A DNA stretch of 46,898 nucleotides, taken from positions 1 through 46,898 of the forward strand of contig NZ_NRRU01000036.1 in assembly GCF_016583785.1 (NCBI RefSeq), given 5' to 3'. The notes beneath the pieces are model-generated. The model had not been told where the DNA came from and did not search any database. It saw nothing but the letters and a program-made list of their open reading frames with translations. This document shows positions 25,269-34,977 of this stretch, piece after piece; positions within the stretch are counted from its first letter, which is position 1; every line of letters starts with the position of its first letter. Position numbers and translations under genes: made by a program. Source of the stretch: Rubrivivax gelatinosus (GTDB lineage: Bacteria; Pseudomonadota; Gammaproteobacteria; Burkholderiales; Burkholderiaceae_C).

Positions 25269-26954
25269 ATGCGCCGTTTCGCCGCGCTCTACCAGCAGCT
25301 CGACGCCAGCACCGCCACCGGCGACAAGGTGGCGGCGCTGGTGCGCTACTTCGGCGCCGCACCGCCCGAGGACGCCGCCTGGGCGGTGTATTTCCTCGCC
25401 GGCGGCCGGCCGCGCCAGGTGGTGACGACCGCGCTGCTGCGCGCCACCGCCGAGCAGTGCGCGGCGCTCGACGACTGGCTGTTCGAAGCCTGCTACCAGG
25501 CCGCCGGCGACCTGGCCGAGACCATCGCCCACGTGCTGCCGCCACCGCCGGCCGGCGGGGCCGACGAAGCCGGCCTGGCGACCTGGGTCGAACGCCTGCT
25601 GGCGCTGCGCGGCCTGGCTCCGGCCGAACAAGCGGCGCACCTGGCCGAACACTGGAGCCGGCTCGACGCCGAGGGGCGCTTCCTGCACGTCAAGCTGATC
25701 GGCGGCGGTTTTCGTGTCGGCGTCAGCCGGCTGCTGGTGCAGCGCGCGCTGGCCGAAGCCGCCGGCCTGGACGCCAAGCTCGTCGCCCAGCGCCTGATGG
25801 GCTACACCGACGCGCGTGCGACACCGAGTGGCGCGCGTTACCTGGCGCTCGTCGCCCCCGCCGGCGACTCGCCGGCCGAGGCCGGCCAGCCTTATCCCTT
25901 CTTCCTGGCGCACCCGCTGCCGGCACCGCCCGAGACCCTGGGCGCGCCCGGCGCCTGGCTGGCCGAATGGAAGTACGACGGCATCCGCGCGCAGCTGGTG
26001 CGCCGCGCGGGCCGCTGCTGGATCTGGTCGCGCGGCGAGGAGCTGATCACCGAACGTTTCCCGGAGGTCGCGGCGGCCGCCGCCACGCTGCCGGACGGCA
26101 CGGTGCTCGATGGCGAACTGCTGGTCTGGCGCGCGGGCGACGAGCGCCCGGCGCCGTTCACGCTGCTGCAACAGCGCATCACGCGCAAGGCGCTGCCGAA
26201 GAAGTTGCTGGCCGAAACGCCGGTGGTCTTCGTCGCCTACGACCTGCTCGAAGCCGATGGCGCCGACTGCCGCGGCCAGCCGCTGCAGGCCCGGCGCGCG
26301 CGGCTGCTGGCGCTGCTCGAAGGCGGGCCCCTGCGCGTCTCGCCCGAGGTGGTGGCGGGCGGCTGGGCGGCGCTGGCGGCCTTGCGTGCCGGCGCGCGCG
26401 AGCGCGGCGTCGAAGGCCTGATGCTCAAGCAGCGCGACGGCGCCTACGGCAGCGGCCGCACCAAGCTCGAAGGCGTCTGGTGGAAGTGGAAGGTCGAACC
26501 GTTTGCGGTCGATTGCGTGCTGATCTACGCCCAGGCCGGCCACGGCCGCCGTGCCGGCGTCTACACCGACTACAGCTTCGCCGTCTGGAACCGCGCGCCA
26601 CGCGACGCCGCCGAGGCCCAGGCCGTCGTCGAGGCCATCGCCGCCGGCGAGCGCAACGACGACGCCGACGCGTTGCGCCTGGTGGCGTTCGCCAAAGCCT
26701 ATTCCGGACTCAGCGACGCCGAGTTCGCCGCCGTCGACCGTGTCATCCGCCAGACCACGCTGGAGAAGTTCGGCCCGGTGCGCAGCGTGCGGCCGACGCT
26801 GGTGTTCGAGCTCGGTTTCGAAGGGCTCAACAGCAGCAACCGGCACAAGAGCGGCATCGCCGTGCGCTTCCCGCGCATGCTGCGGCTGCGGCCCGACAAG
26901 CCGCTGCACGAGGCCGACACGCTGGCGACGCTGCGTGCGCTGATGGCACCCTGA
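25269..26954 (+). CDS. ATP-dependent DNA ligase of the ligase-associated DNA repair cluster
   Basis: 561 residues. An N-terminal alpha-helical DNA-binding domain (about 1-200) precedes the adenylation domain with the nucleophile Lys235 in EWKYDGIRAQ. Further motifs are VLDGELLVW, FVAYDLLE, VEGLMLKQRDG and WWKWKVEP, followed by an OB fold with ELGFEGLNSSNRHKSGIAVRFPR. The family (PP_1105 type) seals DNA nicks in repair and usually travels with the exonuclease found at 21050. The helicase and phosphoesterase partners are not in the window. The next gene is on the other strand, and no terminator is visible in the overlap. Confidence 0.93.
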   Translation: MRRFAALYQQLDASTATGDKVAALVRYFGAAPPEDAAWAVYFLAGGRPRQVVTTALLRATAEQCAALDDWLFEACYQAAGDLAETIAHVLPPPPAGGADEAGLATWVERLLALRGLAPAEQAAHLAEHWSRLDAEGRFLHVKLIGGGFRVGVSRLLVQRALAEAAGLDAKLVAQRLMGYTDARATPSGARYLALVAPAGDSPAEAGQPYPFFLAHPLPAPPETLGAPGAWLAEWKYDGIRAQLVRRAGRCWIWSRGEELITERFPEVAAAAATLPDGTVLDGELLVWRAGDERPAPFTLLQQRITRKALPKKLLAETPVVFVAYDLLEADGADCRGQPLQARRARLLALLEGGPLRVSPEVVAGGWAALAALRAGARERGVEGLMLKQRDGAYGSGRTKLEGVWWKWKVEPFAVDCVLIYAQAGHGRRAGVYTDYSFAVWNRAPRDAAEAQAVVEAIAAGERNDDADALRLVAFAKAYSGLSDAEFAAVDRVIRQTTLEKFGPVRSVRPTLVFELGFEGLNSSNRHKSGIAVRFPRMLRLRPDKPLHEADTLATLRALMAP

Positions 26955-27536
26955 TCAGGCCTTGGGCGGCCGCGGCACGCGGCCCATCAGGAAGAACTCG
27001 TCGTTGGGCCGCATGCCGATGACGTTGGCGATGCGGTTGGACAGGCCGAAGAAGGCGGTGATCGCGGCGATGTCCCAGATGTCCTCGGCGTCGAAGCCGT
27101 GTGCCTGCAAGGCTTCGAAGTCGGCGTCGGCGACCGCGTGCGAGGCACTGCAGACCTTGAGCGCGAAGTCCAGCATCGCGCGCTGGCGCGGCGTGATGTC
27201 GGCCTTGCCGTGGTTCACCGCCACCTGGTCGGCGAGCAGCGGCTGCTTTTCGTAGACGCGCAGGATCGCGCCGTGCGCGACGACGCAGTACAGGCACTGG
27301 TTTCGCGCCGAGGTGGCGACGACGATCATCTCGCGCTCGCCCTTGCTCAGGCCGCCGTCCTTCAGCATCAGCGCGTCGTGGTAGGCGAAGAAGGCGCGCC
27401 ATTCGGCCGGGCGATGGGCCAGCGCGAGGAAGACGTTGGGCACGAAACCGGCCTTCTCCTGCACCTCGAGGATGCGCGCGCGCAGGTCTTCGGGCAGGTC
27501 GCGGAGTTCGGGCACGGGGTAGCGCGAGATCGGCAT
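26955..27536 (-). CDS. Peroxidase-related enzyme, carboxymuconolactone decarboxylase/AhpD family
   Basis: 193 residues from the ATG at 27536 (MPISRYPVPELRDLPEDLRA); a longer frame upstream is repeat-like. The AhpD catalytic motif is complete: Cys81-x-x-Cys84 and His88 in RNQCLYCVVAHG, with upstream Glu in GEREMIVVATS. The later DIAAITAFFGLSNRIAN is typical of the alkylhydroperoxidase-like group named 'uncharacterized peroxidase-related'. It likely acts as a thiol-based peroxide or quinone reductase. It begins immediately after the ligase stop on the opposite strand, and its 5' end faces tolB. No specific partner is visible. Confidence 0.88.
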   Translation of the reverse strand: MPISRYPVPELRDLPEDLRARILEVQEKAGFVPNVFLALAHRPAEWRAFFAYHDALMLKDGGLSKGEREMIVVATSARNQCLYCVVAHGAILRVYEKQPLLADQVAVNHGKADITPRQRAMLDFALKVCSASHAVADADFEALQAHGFDAEDIWDIAAITAFFGLSNRIANVIGMRPNDEFFLMGRVPRPPKA

Positions 27537-27709
27537 CGGGCGGCGTGGCGAGTGGCATCGACGAGGCAGTCTGCCGGCCGCCGCGCGCCGCCGCCACCCG
27601 GGGCGACCCGCGCCGGCGGCAGCGTTTACAACCGGTGTCACGAGGGGGCACTGCGCTGCCTGCCTACAATGCGGTGTTTCCGGTTGCAGACGCGAAGCCG
27701 CATCCTGTC
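27537..27709. promoter_or_regulatory. Divergent region with the tolB promoter
   Basis: Toward tolB, CTGCCTACAATGCGG (27660-27674) has TACAAT at 27665-27670 as a good -10; its -35 is poor. The same 15 bases occur before ubiJ. Transcription would start near 27677, leaving a leader of about 33 bases to the TTG at 27710. Toward the AhpD-like gene nothing convincing is seen. Confidence 0.55.
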
Positions 27710-29017
27710 TTGAACATAGCCTTCGAAAACCGGTCCTCCGGCCTCTTGTGGCCGCGCCGACGTTTCCTCACCGCCCTGGCCACCGCGGGTGCAGCCTTCC
27801 CGGCTGCCGCACAGTTCCGCATCGACGTCTCCGGCGTCGGCGCGCGCCAGATCCCCATCGCCATCGCGCCGTTCCGCGACGAGACGCAGCTGCCGACGCC
27901 GATCTCCGGCATCGTCGGCGCCGACCTCGCACGCAGCGGCATGTTCCGCGTCAACGGCTCGCCGGTCGCGCTGGACGAACGCAGTGTCGTTGCCGCGCCC
28001 GAGTGGCGGGCGCGCGGCGTCGACGCGGTCGTCGCCGGCTCGGTGTCGCGGCTGGCCGACGGCCGCCTGGACATCCGCTTCGCGCTCTGGGACATCGTCA
28101 AGGGCCAGCAGCTGGTGTCGCAAGGCAAGCTGGTGCTGGCCGCCGACCTGCGCCTGACCGCGCACCGCATCTCCGACGCGATCTACGAGGCCCTGACCGG
28201 CGAGCGCGGCGTCAACGCGACGCGCATCGTCTACGTCGTCAAGGCCGGCCGGCGCTTCACGCTCAACGTCACCGACGCCGACGGCGAAGGTGGTCAGATC
28301 GCTTTGGCCAGCCCCGAGCCCATCATCTCGCCGGCCTGGGCGCCCGACGGGCGCGAACTCGCCTACGTCTCGTTCGAGACGCAGAAGGCGGTGGTCTGGG
28401 TGCAGGACCTGATCACCGGCAGCCGGCGCAAGCTGGCCGACTTCCGCGGCTCCAACAGCGCCCCGGCCTGGTCGCCCGACGGCCGCGAGCTGGCCGTCAC
28501 GCTGTCGCGCGACGGCGGCTCGCAGCTCTACACGATCTCGCGCGCCGGCGGTGCGCCGCGCCGGCTGACCTCGAGCCTGTCGATCGACACCGAACCGGTG
28601 TACGCGCCCGACGGCCGCTCGATCTTTTTCGTCAGCGACCGAGGCGGTGGCCCGCAGGTCTACCGCTTGCCGCTGGACGGCGGCGGCCCGCAGCGCGTCA
28701 CCTTCAGCGGCAACTACAACATCAGTCCCGCAGTCAGCCCGGATGGCAAGACGCTTGCTTACGTCACGCGCCAAGGCGACGGCTTCAAGCTGATGACACT
28801 CGATCTCGACGCGGGCGGCGGTGTGCGCATGCTCAGCGACACCCGCGACGACGAAAGTCCCAGTTTCGCGCCCAACGGCAAGCTGATCGTCTATGCGACG
28901 CGTCAGCAAGGCCGCGACGTGCTGATGACGACCACGCTCGACGGTTCGTTCAAGACGCGGCTGGTGACCAGCGGCGCCGACATGCGCGAGCCTGCCTGGG
29001 GGCCGTTCGAACGCTGA
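27710..29017 (+). CDS. tolB: Tol-Pal system translocation protein TolB
   Basis: 435 residues if it begins with the TTG at 27710; TTG at 27746 is the alternative. No in-frame ATG lies between the promoter and the mature protein. The signal sequence carries a twin-arginine-like motif, PRRRFLTALATAGAAFPAAA, before QFRIDVSGVG. The N-terminal domain (IPIAIAPFRDE) is followed by a beta-propeller with repeated PAWSPDGRELA-type blades (PAWAPDGRELAY, PVYAPDGRSIFF, PAVSPDGKTLAY, PSFAPNGKLIVY). TolB works in the periplasm, binding Pal and keeping the outer membrane tethered during division. pal and cpoB follow; tolQRA is not adjacent. Confidence 0.93.
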   Translation: MNIAFENRSSGLLWPRRRFLTALATAGAAFPAAAQFRIDVSGVGARQIPIAIAPFRDETQLPTPISGIVGADLARSGMFRVNGSPVALDERSVVAAPEWRARGVDAVVAGSVSRLADGRLDIRFALWDIVKGQQLVSQGKLVLAADLRLTAHRISDAIYEALTGERGVNATRIVYVVKAGRRFTLNVTDADGEGGQIALASPEPIISPAWAPDGRELAYVSFETQKAVVWVQDLITGSRRKLADFRGSNSAPAWSPDGRELAVTLSRDGGSQLYTISRAGGAPRRLTSSLSIDTEPVYAPDGRSIFFVSDRGGGPQVYRLPLDGGGPQRVTFSGNYNISPAVSPDGKTLAYVTRQGDGFKLMTLDLDAGGGVRMLSDTRDDESPSFAPNGKLIVYATRQQGRDVLMTTTLDGSFKTRLVTSGADMREPAWGPFER

Positions 29018-29087
29018 CCGTGTCGGCCGGTTGCGCCTCGCCGACGTTGTTCTTCCTGTTACTGTTTCCCATAGAGGAGTTATCCCG

Positions 29088-29636
29088 ATGACCCGATTCC
29101 ACCGCCTGCCGCTCGTTTCCGCGCTGTCCGCCGCGGCCGTGCTGCTGGCTGCCTGCGGCACCACGACCGACCTGGCCGACCAAAAGGCCCCGGTCGAGAC
29201 GCGCCCCGCCGTCGACGCGAACGCCGGTGCCGGCGCGAACGCGACGCCGCAGTCGAAGGTGACGACCGTCGAACTCTCGCCGCGTGATGCCGCCGCCGCT
29301 GCTGCGGCCAAGCTGCGCGTCGTCTACTTCGACTTCGACAGCTATGTGGTCAAGGACGAGTACAAGCCCGTCATCGACGCCAACGCCAAGCTGCTGACGC
29401 TGGACAAGGCCGTGCGCCTGAGCGTCGAAGGCCACACCGACGAACGCGGCGGCCGCGAATACAACCTGGCGCTGGGCCAGAAGCGTGCCGAAGCCGTCGT
29501 CAAGTCGCTGACCCTGATGGGTGCCGGCGAGCAGCAGCTCGAGCCGGTCAGCTTCGGCAAGGAACGTCCGGCCGATCCGGGCCATGACGAAGCGGCCTGG
29601 GCCAAGAACCGCCGCGCCGAGCTGAAGGGCAAGTGA
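29088..29636 (+). CDS. pal: Peptidoglycan-associated lipoprotein Pal
   Basis: 182 residues from the ATG at 29088, with GAGGAG 9 bases upstream. The lipobox LLAAC/G ends the signal peptide, so the mature Cys is lipidated and sits in the outer membrane. A short Ala/Pro linker leads to the OmpA-like domain: VYFDFDSYVVKDEY, LSVEGHTDERGGREYNLALGQKRAEAV, and SFGKERP. The domain binds peptidoglycan and TolB. The C-terminal AWAKNRRAELKGK is slightly shorter than usual. The stop overlaps the cpoB frame (TGATG). Confidence 0.96.
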   Translation: MTRFHRLPLVSALSAAAVLLAACGTTTDLADQKAPVETRPAVDANAGAGANATPQSKVTTVELSPRDAAAAAAAKLRVVYFDFDSYVVKDEYKPVIDANAKLLTLDKAVRLSVEGHTDERGGREYNLALGQKRAEAVVKSLTLMGAGEQQLEPVSFGKERPADPGHDEAAWAKNRRAELKGK

Positions 29637-30541
29637 TGAACCCCCCCCGTAGCGCCTTCGGCGCTCCCCCCCAGGGGGGCGCCGCCGATGCCCCGGCAAA
29701 GCCGGGGCATGGCGGCAGCTTGATGGGCCGCAGTGCTCCGTCGGGCCGACTGCCGGGCCTGCGGGGTGTGGTGGGCCGCCTGCCCGGCGCTGCGGCGCTG
29801 GCGCTGGCGGCACTCGTCGTCGTCGGCGGCCCGGCGCAAGCCGGGCTGTTCGACGACGAGGAGGCCCGCAAGGCCATCCTCGACCTGCGCCAGCGTGTGC
29901 GGGCGACCGAGGAGCAATCGGCAGCCACCGCGGCCCAGCAGAACGAGACCATCGAGTCGCTGCGCCGCAACCTGCTGTCGCTGAACAATGAACTCGAGGC
30001 GCTGCGCGCCGAGGTCGCGCGGCTGCGCGGCAGCGACGAGCAGCTGGTGCGCGACGTCACCGACCTGCAGCGCCGCCAGAAGGACGCGAGCCAGGTGCTC
30101 GACGACCGGCTGCGCAAGCTCGAGCCGACCAAGGTCAGCATCGACGGTCGCGAGTTCGCCGTCAGCACCGACGAGCGTGCGGCTTACGAAGAAGCGATGG
30201 GCGTGCTGCGCACCGGCGACTTCGACAAGGCCAGCAGCGCGCTTTCGGGCTTCGTGGCGCGTTATCCGACCAGCGGGTATGTCGACTCGGCGCGTTTCTG
30301 GCTCGGCAACGCCCAGTACGGGCGGCGCGACTACAAGGGCGCGATCGCGACCTTCCGCGCCTTCGTCGCCGCTGCGCCGCAGCACCCGCGTGCACCCGAA
30401 GCGCTGCTGGCGCTGGCCAACAGCCAGGCCGAAGCCAAGGACACGCGCGCCGCGCGCCGCACGATCGAGGAACTGCTGAAGGCTTATCCGCAGTCCGAGG
30501 CCGCGGCTGCCGGCAAGGAACGCCTGGCTTCGCTGAAGTGA
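29636..30541 (+). CDS. cpoB: Cell division coordinator CpoB (YbgF)
   Basis: 301 residues from the ATG overlapping the pal stop, but the first 30-45 codons run through a palindromic repeat (29641-29716). The working start may be the ATG at 29723 or a GTG at 29768. A hydrophobic signal (LPGAAALALAALVVVGGPAQA) precedes the mature GLFDDEEARKA. Then comes a coiled coil (about 90-170, LDLRQRVRATEEQSAA onward) and a C-terminal TPR region (AYEEAMGVLRTGDFDKA, FWLGNAQYGRRDYKGAIATF, PEALLALANSQAEAKD). CpoB is periplasmic and links peptidoglycan synthesis to Tol-Pal. The stop overlaps the next GTG. Confidence 0.9.
   Translation: MNPPRSAFGAPPQGGAADAPAKPGHGGSLMGRSAPSGRLPGLRGVVGRLPGAAALALAALVVVGGPAQAGLFDDEEARKAILDLRQRVRATEEQSAATAAQQNETIESLRRNLLSLNNELEALRAEVARLRGSDEQLVRDVTDLQRRQKDASQVLDDRLRKLEPTKVSIDGREFAVSTDERAAYEEAMGVLRTGDFDKASSALSGFVARYPTSGYVDSARFWLGNAQYGRRDYKGAIATFRAFVAAAPQHPRAPEALLALANSQAEAKDTRAARRTIEELLKAYPQSEAAAAGKERLASLK
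29641..29716. repeat. Extragenic palindromic repeat at the pal-cpoB junction
   Basis: Two hairpins lie side by side. One has AGCGC/GCGCT arms (29651-29665) around a CTTCG loop with C8 before and CCCCCC-A-GGGGGG after. The other has a perfect 10-bp stem, ATGCCCCGGC-AAA-GCCGGGGCAT (29688-29710), extended by GCCGCC/GGCGGC. Runs of this type (TAGCGCCTTCGGCGCT next to C- and G-tracts) are common between genes in Burkholderiales. It is read through by the cpoB frame but is unlikely to code. Confidence 0.85.
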
Positions 30542-31323
30542 GCGTCGCCGCGGACGCGCCGGCCGACCTGGAACGACGTTTCGGCGGCCTGCGCCGCCTG
30601 TACGGCGACGCCGGCTACGAGCGTCTGCGCCAGGCCAGCGTCGCCGTCGTCGGTGTCGGCGGCGTCGGCTCCTGGGCCGTCGAGGCGCTGGCGCGCAGCG
30701 GCGTCGCCCGGCTGGTGCTGATCGACCTGGACCAGGTCGCCGAATCCAACGTCAACCGCCAGATCCAGGCGCTGGGCGCGACGCTGGGCGCCGCCAAGGT
30801 CGACGCGCTCGCGGCGCGCATCGCCGACATCCACCCGGGTTGCGAGGTGCTGCGCGTCGAAGAGTTCGTCGAACCCGGCAACTGGCCGGCGCTGCTGCCG
30901 TGCCCGGTCGACGTGCTGATCGACGCCTGCGACCAGACGCGCGCCAAGCAGGCGCTGGCGGCCTGGGGGCTGGCCAGCGGCGTGCCGGTGATCTGCGTCG
31001 GTGCCGCCGGCGGCAAGACCCAGCCGCAGCGTGTCGAGGTGGCCGACCTGGCTGAAACGACGCATGACCCGTTGCTGGCCGGCCTGCGCCAGCGCCTGCG
31101 CCGCGACGGCGTCGTCGCACGCAGCGGGCCGGCGCGCCTGACCTGCGTGTTTTCGCGCGAGCCGGTCGCGGCGCCGGTGGACGCCGCCTGCGCCACCGAC
31201 GGCAGCCTGAACTGCGCCGGCTACGGTTCCAGCGTCACCGTCACCGCGACCTTCGGCTTCGTCGCCGCGGCCGAGGCTCTGGCAAAGATACTGGCCGCAA
31301 AAAGTGCTTGCAAGGTCGTTTGA
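30538..31323 (+). CDS. tcdA: tRNA threonylcarbamoyladenosine dehydratase TcdA
   Basis: 261 residues, starting at a GTG overlapping the cpoB stop (GTGA). It is a ThiF/E1-like fold: RFGGLRRLYGDAGYERLRQ, ATP loop VVGVGGVGSWAVEALARSG, LIDLDQVAESNVNRQ, IDACDQTRAK, and the C-terminal PGSSVTVTATFGF-like segment (YGSSVTVTATFGFVAA). A Cys at SREPVAAPV..ACATDGSLNCAG may serve the sulfur partner. The enzyme converts t6A37 of ANN-decoding tRNAs to the cyclic form. Placement behind tolB-pal-cpoB and just before two tRNA-Lys genes (t6A-bearing) is notable. It contains the tRNA promoter's -35 in its last codons. Confidence 0.93.
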   Translation: MSVAADAPADLERRFGGLRRLYGDAGYERLRQASVAVVGVGGVGSWAVEALARSGVARLVLIDLDQVAESNVNRQIQALGATLGAAKVDALAARIADIHPGCEVLRVEEFVEPGNWPALLPCPVDVLIDACDQTRAKQALAAWGLASGVPVICVGAAGGKTQPQRVEVADLAETTHDPLLAGLRQRLRRDGVVARSGPARLTCVFSREPVAAPVDAACATDGSLNCAGYGSSVTVTATFGFVAAAEALAKILAAKSACKVV

Positions 31324-31337
31324 GACCGACATACAAT
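31308..31337 (+). promoter_or_regulatory. Promoter of the tRNA-Lys pair
   Basis: TTGCAA (31308-31313), an 18-base spacer, and TACAAT (31332-31337) form the best sigma-70 promoter in the window. It overlaps the end of tcdA and stands 21 bases before the first tRNA. Confidence 0.75.
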
Positions 31338-31358
31338 GCGAGGCTCCGCTAGACGACG

Positions 31359-31434
31359 GGGTCGTTAGCTCAGTCGGTAGAGCAGCGGACTTTTAATCCG
31401 TTGGTCGCGTGTTCGAGTCACGCACGACCCACCA
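31359..31434 (+). tRNA. tRNA-Lys (UUU)
   Basis: 76 bases with CCA encoded. The acceptor GGGTCGT pairs with ACGACCC; the D-loop is TTAGCTCAGTCGGTAGAGC; the anticodon loop is CTTTTAA with anticodon TTT; the T-arm is GTTCGAGTC. All stems close. Confidence 0.97.
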
Positions 31435-31456
31435 CGCAACCGGCGGTGAAAATTCA

Positions 31457-31532
31457 GGGCTCTTAGCTCAGTTGGTAGAGCAGCGGACTCTTAATCCGTT
31501 GGTCGAGTGTTCGAGTCACTCAGGGCCCACCA
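31457..31532 (+). tRNA. tRNA-Lys (CUU)
   Basis: 76 bases with CCA encoded, 22 bases after the first tRNA. The acceptor GGGCTCT pairs with AGGGCCC using one G-T pair. The anticodon loop is CTCTTAA, anticodon CTT. It is nearly the same as its neighbour outside the stems, suggesting an old duplication with anticodon change. Confidence 0.97.
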
Positions 31533-31537
31533 ACTAC

Positions 31538-31568
31538 AAACGGCTTGGCATTGCGCCAAGCCGTTTTT
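31538..31568 (+). terminator. Intrinsic terminator after the tRNA pair
   Basis: A 10-bp stem (31540-31549 with 31555-31564), loop ATTGC, is followed by T5, G, then T5. The A-run on the left arm makes it partly usable for the convergent dehydrogenase gene as well. Confidence 0.93.
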
Positions 31569-31611
31569 GTTTTTGCGTCGCCGATGACGGCTGGGCGCCA
31601 TGCGCCCCCCG

Positions 31612-32538
31612 CTACACGAGCGCCAGCAGATGGCGCAGATGCCGCTCCGACGCCCGGAACGCGGCGTCCTCCTCGGCCGTGAACTCGTGCGCCAGGATGC
31701 GCTGCACGCCGCCACGGCCGACGACGCAGGGCACGCTCATCACCAGGTCGGCTACGCCGTACTCGCCCTGCAGCAGCACGCCCAGCGGCAGGATGGACTG
31801 CTCGTTGCCCTCGATCGCGCGCACGATGCGGAACACGCTCGCGGCGATGCCGTGGTTGGTGTTGCCCTTGCGTTCGAAGATGCGGAAACCCGCGTCCAGA
31901 GTACGTCGGCGTATGTCTTCGCGGTCCACCGGCGGCAGGCTGTTCAGGCGGCAGAAGGTGTCGAGCTCGGCGCCGCAGACGCGGCACAGGCTCCAGGGGA
32001 TGAAGCCGGTCGCGCCGTGGTCGCCCAGCATGTAGCCGTATAGGTTCTTCGGGTCGATCTTCACGTGCTCGGACAGGATGCGCAGGAAACGCGCGGTGTC
32101 GATCAGCGTGCCGGCCGACAGCAGGCGCTCGCGCGGGTAGCTCGAGGCGCGCAGCATCACCTGGGTCATCACGTCGACCGGGTTGGTCACGTTGATGACG
32201 ATGGCGCCGGGCGAGTGGCGTTCGACCTTGCCGATGATGCCCCGCAGGATCGTGCTGTTGATACGCACCAGGTCGTCGCGTGTCTGCCCTTGCTGCAGCT
32301 GCGCGCCGGCGGTGATGACGACGATGTCGCTGCCCGCCGTCGCGGGGTAGTCGCCGGCGACCAGCGTCGGGTTCTTCGCGTAGGTGAACGGCGTCGTGTG
32401 GGAGAAGTCCCAGATCTCGGCCTCGGCGCGTTCGCGCAGCTTGTCGACGGCGACGATCTCGGTCACCTCGCTCATGTGCACCAGCAGACCGACGATTTCG
32501 GTGCCGACGGCACCCATTCCGATCACGGAAACCTTCAT
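31612..32538 (-). CDS. Lactate/malate dehydrogenase family enzyme, atypical substrate residue
   Basis: 308 residues, ATG at 32538 with AGGA upstream. The NAD fold begins MKVSVIGMGAVGTEIVG. The catalytic His is in GDHGATG, the substrate-binding Arg in GTLIDTARF, and the second Arg in the loop motif QTRDDL. In the specificity loop AGAQLQQGQTR, the position that is Gln in lactate and Arg in malate dehydrogenases is Leu (third residue after AG), and the usual Pro before Gly is Gln. The fold and catalytic set are intact, so an active 2-hydroxyacid/2-ketoacid dehydrogenase is likely. Its substrate is probably neither malate nor lactate. Annotation pipelines would call it either. Confidence 0.82.
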   Translation of the reverse strand: MKVSVIGMGAVGTEIVGLLVHMSEVTEIVAVDKLRERAEAEIWDFSHTTPFTYAKNPTLVAGDYPATAGSDIVVITAGAQLQQGQTRDDLVRINSTILRGIIGKVERHSPGAIVINVTNPVDVMTQVMLRASSYPRERLLSAGTLIDTARFLRILSEHVKIDPKNLYGYMLGDHGATGFIPWSLCRVCGAELDTFCRLNSLPPVDREDIRRRTLDAGFRIFERKGNTNHGIAASVFRIVRAIEGNEQSILPLGVLLQGEYGVADLVMSVPCVVGRGGVQRILAHEFTAEEDAAFRASERHLRHLLALV

Positions 32539-32733
32539 CACGATGTCCTGTTGTGGCGGCGCCGCCGCCGATACTCGATGGTTCACGGGCAAGCATCGCC
32601 CGTGCCGCGACCAGGCGCGGGCGCCCGGGTCCGAGCCTCGGCACGGTGCAGCCTGGCTGCAGGGCGCGTTGCAGGGCGGCGGCCCGCGCCGATCGCCGGC
32701 GCCGCGCGCAAACTGATTCGGAGTGGGCCGTGA
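32539..32733. promoter_or_regulatory. Divergent intergenic region
   Basis: 195 bases lie between the dehydrogenase and the hydrolase gene. CACGGGC and GCCCGTG around AAGCATC (32585-32605) form a 7-bp inverted repeat, a possible operator. GGAG lies about 10 bases before the hydrolase ATG. No clear promoter hexamers are seen. Confidence 0.35.
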
Positions 32734-34969
<2,236 letters not shown>

Positions 34970-34977
34970 GGCCGGCC

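Noticed and set aside
31359..31532. The two similar 76-base units as a direct repeat or CRISPR-like array
   Set aside because: Each folds as a complete tRNA-Lys with different acceptor stems and anticodons; there are only two and no repeat-spacer pattern.
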